From NCBI RefSeq assembly GCF_000981805.1, contig NZ_CP011132.1, forward strand, positions 1,736,001 through 1,800,000: a DNA stretch of 64,000 nt. The letters run 5' to 3'. Made by a program: the position numbers and the translations under genes. Of the stretch, positions 63,083 through 64,000 are shown piece by piece (the first letter of the stretch is position 1; each line of letters begins with the position of its first letter). Below the pieces are notes generated by a model. It was not told the origin of the DNA. It made no database searches and worked only from the letters and a program-made list of their open reading frames with translations. Source of the DNA: Citrobacter amalonaticus Y19. GTDB taxonomy: Bacteria > Pseudomonadota > Gammaproteobacteria > Enterobacterales > Enterobacteriaceae.

Positions 63083-64000
63083 ATGACAACTTTACTCAAT
63101 CCCTATTTTGGTGAATTCGGTGGCATGTATGTGCCGCAAATTCTGATGCCCGCTCTGCGTCAACTGGAAGACGCGTTCGTCAGTGCGCAAAAAGATCCCG
63201 AGTTTCAGGCCCAGTTTACCGACCTGCTGAAGAACTACGCGGGCCGTCCCACTGCGCTGACTAAATGTCAGAACATCACCGCCGGCACCCGCACCACGCT
63301 GTACCTGAAGCGCGAAGATCTGCTGCACGGCGGCGCCCATAAAACCAACCAGGTGTTGGGTCAGGCGTTACTGGCCAAACGCATGGGTAAAACCGAGATT
63401 ATTGCCGAAACCGGCGCGGGACAGCACGGCGTGGCCTCAGCCCTCGCCAGCGCCCTGCTCGGCCTGAAATGCCGTATCTACATGGGAGCAAAAGACGTTG
63501 AGCGCCAGTCGCCGAACGTCTTCCGCATGCGCCTGATGGGTGCCGAAGTGATTCCGGTACACAGTGGTTCAGCTACGCTGAAAGATGCCTGTAACGAGGC
63601 GCTGCGCGACTGGTCCGGCAGTTATGAAACCGCACACTACATGCTCGGCACCGCCGCGGGTCCGCACCCGTTCCCGACCATCGTGCGTGAATTCCAGCGC
63701 ATGATTGGCGAAGAGACCAAAGCGCAGATCCTCGAAAAAGAGGGGCGTCTGCCGGATGCGGTAATCGCCTGCGTGGGCGGCGGTTCCAACGCCATCGGGA
63801 TGTTTGCCGATTTCATCAATGAACCTGACGTGGGACTGATTGGCGTGGAGCCGGGCGGTCACGGAATTGAAACCGGTGAACACGGCGCGCCGCTGAAGCA
63901 CGGTCGCGTCGGGATCTATTTCGGCATGAAAGCGCCGATGATGCAGACCGATGAGGGCCAGATCGAGGAATCCTACTCCATCTCTGCGGGTCTCGACTTC
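63083..64000 (+). CDS. trpB: Tryptophan synthase beta chain, 3' end outside window
   Basis: First 306 codons of trpB. Joins serine and indole to make tryptophan. The PLP lysine is in GGAHKTNQ (Lys87); the phosphate-binding VGGGSNAIG and GVEPGGHG follow. It starts ten bases after trpC with AAGGA upstream. The last part and trpA lie beyond the window. Confidence 0.98.
   Translation, partial: MTTLLNPYFGEFGGMYVPQILMPALRQLEDAFVSAQKDPEFQAQFTDLLKNYAGRPTALTKCQNITAGTRTTLYLKREDLLHGGAHKTNQVLGQALLAKRMGKTEIIAETGAGQHGVASALASALLGLKCRIYMGAKDVERQSPNVFRMRLMGAEVIPVHSGSATLKDACNEALRDWSGSYETAHYMLGTAAGPHPFPTIVREFQRMIGEETKAQILEKEGRLPDAVIACVGGGSNAIGMFADFINEPDVGLIGVEPGGHGIETGEHGAPLKHGRVGIYFGMKAPMMQTDEGQIEESYSISAGLDF

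Noticed and set aside
1..64000. CRISPR arrays, tRNA or rRNA genes, insertion sequences, prophage
   Set aside because: No regular spaced repeats, no cloverleaf or rRNA sequence, and no transposase or integrase frames were recognised.

Overview
The window is chromosomal DNA of an enterobacterium close to Citrobacter, Salmonella and Escherichia. Most genes match Escherichia coli K-12 proteins in length and order from ynaI to trpB. Compared with K-12 (from memory) several blocks are missing: no puu cluster or ymjA between psp and sap, no pspE or ycjM-W block between pspD and ycjX, and no ycjD beside fabI. The species is not fixed by the sequence; a Citrobacter-like genome is the best guess.

Layout. 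1-10.7 kb: mechanosensitive channel ynaI, a divergent glyoxalase-fold gene and DeoR regulator that K-12 lacks here, the murein peptide recycling group (mppA, mpaA, ycjG), thiol peroxidase tpx, tyrR, ycjF and ycjX. 10.8-13.9 kb: an unrecognised small membrane protein, then pspD-C-B-A facing pspF across a sigma-54 promoter. 14.0-19.3 kb: sapABCDF transporter operon.

19.3-32.0 kb is an AT-richer accessory block between sapF and fabI. It holds a chaperone-usher fimbrial operon of MR/P type on the minus strand (major pilin, minor pilin, usher, chaperone, four further pilins) with two tandem Crp/IprA-like regulators facing away from it. The usher is split by a one-base frameshift. The adhesin expected at the operon end (23.3-23.6 kb) is a wreck, but an intact copy with a His-x-His...His pattern like the zinc-binding MrpH adhesin lies at 20.3-21.1 kb, and a third, truncated copy at 19.5 kb. 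Two broken copies of the sapF 3' end and a shared upstream element show that a unit of sapF tail, adhesin and promoter has been repeated. Between them sits a PglL-like O-oligosaccharyltransferase gene whose first part is cut off from any start codon at a run of eight T.

32.2-58.3 kb is core: fabI, yciW, rnb, pdeR, yciZ, yciT, osmB, yciH, pyrF, lapB-lapA, pgpB, ribA, acnA, the small ORFs ymiC, yciX and ymiA, then cysB, topA, yciN, sohB, yciK, btuR, rluB, yciO and rnm. 58.35-64.0 kb is the trp operon with promoter-operator, leader, attenuator, trpE, trpD, trpC and a trpB cut by the window end. The trp leader peptide has only one Trp codon where E. coli has two.

No rRNA, tRNA, CRISPR array, intact insertion sequence or integrase was seen.
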